Assembly: GCA_947458745.1 (NCBI GenBank)
Contig: CANGYQ010000007.1
Coordinates: forward strand, 62,001 to 126,000
DNA length: 64,000 bases
Reading direction: 5' to 3'
Source: Bryobacteraceae bacterium
Lineage (GTDB): Bacteria > Acidobacteriota > Terriglobia > Bryobacterales > Bryobacteraceae
Translations under genes and position numbers: made by a program
Shown: positions 63,611-64,000 of the stretch, piece by piece
Position numbering within the stretch: position 1 is the first letter of the stretch
Layout of the letters: the number at the start of each line of letters is the position of its first letter
Notes under the pieces: generated by a model
Told to the model about the DNA's origin: nothing
What the model saw: only the letters and a program-made list of their open reading frames with translations
The model's database searches: none

Positions 63611-64000
63611 ATGGCATTAACCCGCCGGCAGAAAGAAGTGCTGGACTTCATTGCGCACTTCGTCCAAGACAATCAATACAGCCCCAGCTACGAAGAGATT
63701 GCCACGGGGTTGGACCTGGCGTCGCTCGCGACGGTCCACAAACATATCCAGGCACTGGAGACCAAGCGGTACTTGAAGCGTGGCTTCAACCAGTCCCGCT
63801 CCATTGAGCTAGCGGAGAAGTATTTCCAGGAGCAAAAGCAGTTTGCCGAACGCGCCCCGGCCATGATGCGGCCGGTGGCGGTGATGCCGTCCGTGCCGCT
63901 GCTGGGCCGGATTGCGGCCGGTGCTCCGGTGGAGGCCGTGGCCGGTAACGCGACCCTGGAGTTTGGTGACTTCGCGGCCAACACCGAAACCTATGCCCTG
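63611..64000 (+). CDS. lexA: LexA repressor (partial, 3' end outside window)
   Basis: LexA represses the SOS genes and cleaves itself upon RecA activation. The first 130 residues are visible. The winged-helix domain starts MALTRRQKEVLDFIAHFV, with SPSYEEIATGLDLASLATVHKHI as the recognition region. The self-cleavage Ala-Gly lies in GRIAAGAPVEAV (near residue 105). The catalytic Ser and Lys are beyond the window. The promoter carries the putative LexA box. Confidence 0.95.
   Translation, partial: MALTRRQKEVLDFIAHFVQDNQYSPSYEEIATGLDLASLATVHKHIQALETKRYLKRGFNQSRSIELAEKYFQEQKQFAERAPAMMRPVAVMPSVPLLGRIAAGAPVEAVAGNATLEFGDFAANTETYAL

Overview
The window looks like a chromosomal segment of an Acidobacteriota bacterium, most likely of the Bryobacterales/Solibacter type. 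It is GC-rich. Lineage hallmarks are a PadR regulator paired with an orphan MacB/FtsX-type permease, an Oar-like TonB-dependent receptor with an N-terminal carboxypeptidase-regulatory domain, two PEP-CTERM proteins, an alternative complex III plus caa3 oxidase operon, and a seven-bladed VCBS/ASPIC lipoprotein. This placement is inferred from gene content only. No rRNA, tRNA, CRISPR array or intact insertion sequence was seen.

Layout. 1-9126 (minus strand) is the division and cell wall cluster mraZ-rsmH-ftsL-ftsI-murE-murF-mraY-murD, with a recognisable promoter and a probable MraZ operator; murD is cut by the window edge. 9272-18426 is an accessory stretch with three toxin-antitoxin loci (a Gp49/RelE-like toxin with an HTH antitoxin, VapBC, and a FitA-like/VapC pair), a PEP-CTERM protein, a tandem metallo-beta-lactamase protein with an alpha/beta hydrolase, an M48 metalloprotease, a class V aminotransferase and a secreted esterase. 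18445-27779 holds the PadR/permease pair, an SdpR/SdpI-like pair, a xylose-isomerase-like TIM barrel, a sodium:solute symporter with a 44-residue membrane partner, an aldo/keto reductase, a second PEP-CTERM protein and YjbQ.

27881-43482 (minus strand) is one long respiratory operon: actA-actB-actC-actD-actE-actF, an unknown single-span protein, SCO, then caa3 oxidase subunits II, I, III and IV, ending with a TPR lipoprotein and a VCBS/ASPIC lipoprotein. It would carry electrons from quinol through alternative complex III to cytochrome c and oxygen. Divergent from it (43591-45764) are a membrane histidine kinase and a response regulator with an unusual XRE-type output domain, good candidates for controlling the operon. 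A large TonB-dependent receptor follows.

49961-55028 is the mutagenic DNA repair cassette imuA-imuB-dnaE2, and lexA begins at 63611. A 20-base sequence at the imuA start recurs in reverse orientation in the lexA promoter with 18 of 20 identical bases. Its GAAC-N7-GAAA core suggests the LexA box of this organism. Between these loci lie a sulfatase, a YjbR-family protein, a YncE-like propeller, a gamma-glutamylcyclotransferase, a cupin gene broken by two in-frame amber codons, a large secreted protein with phage-tail-fibre-like modules, a chemotaxis-type receptor and a RedB-like thioredoxin-fold protein.
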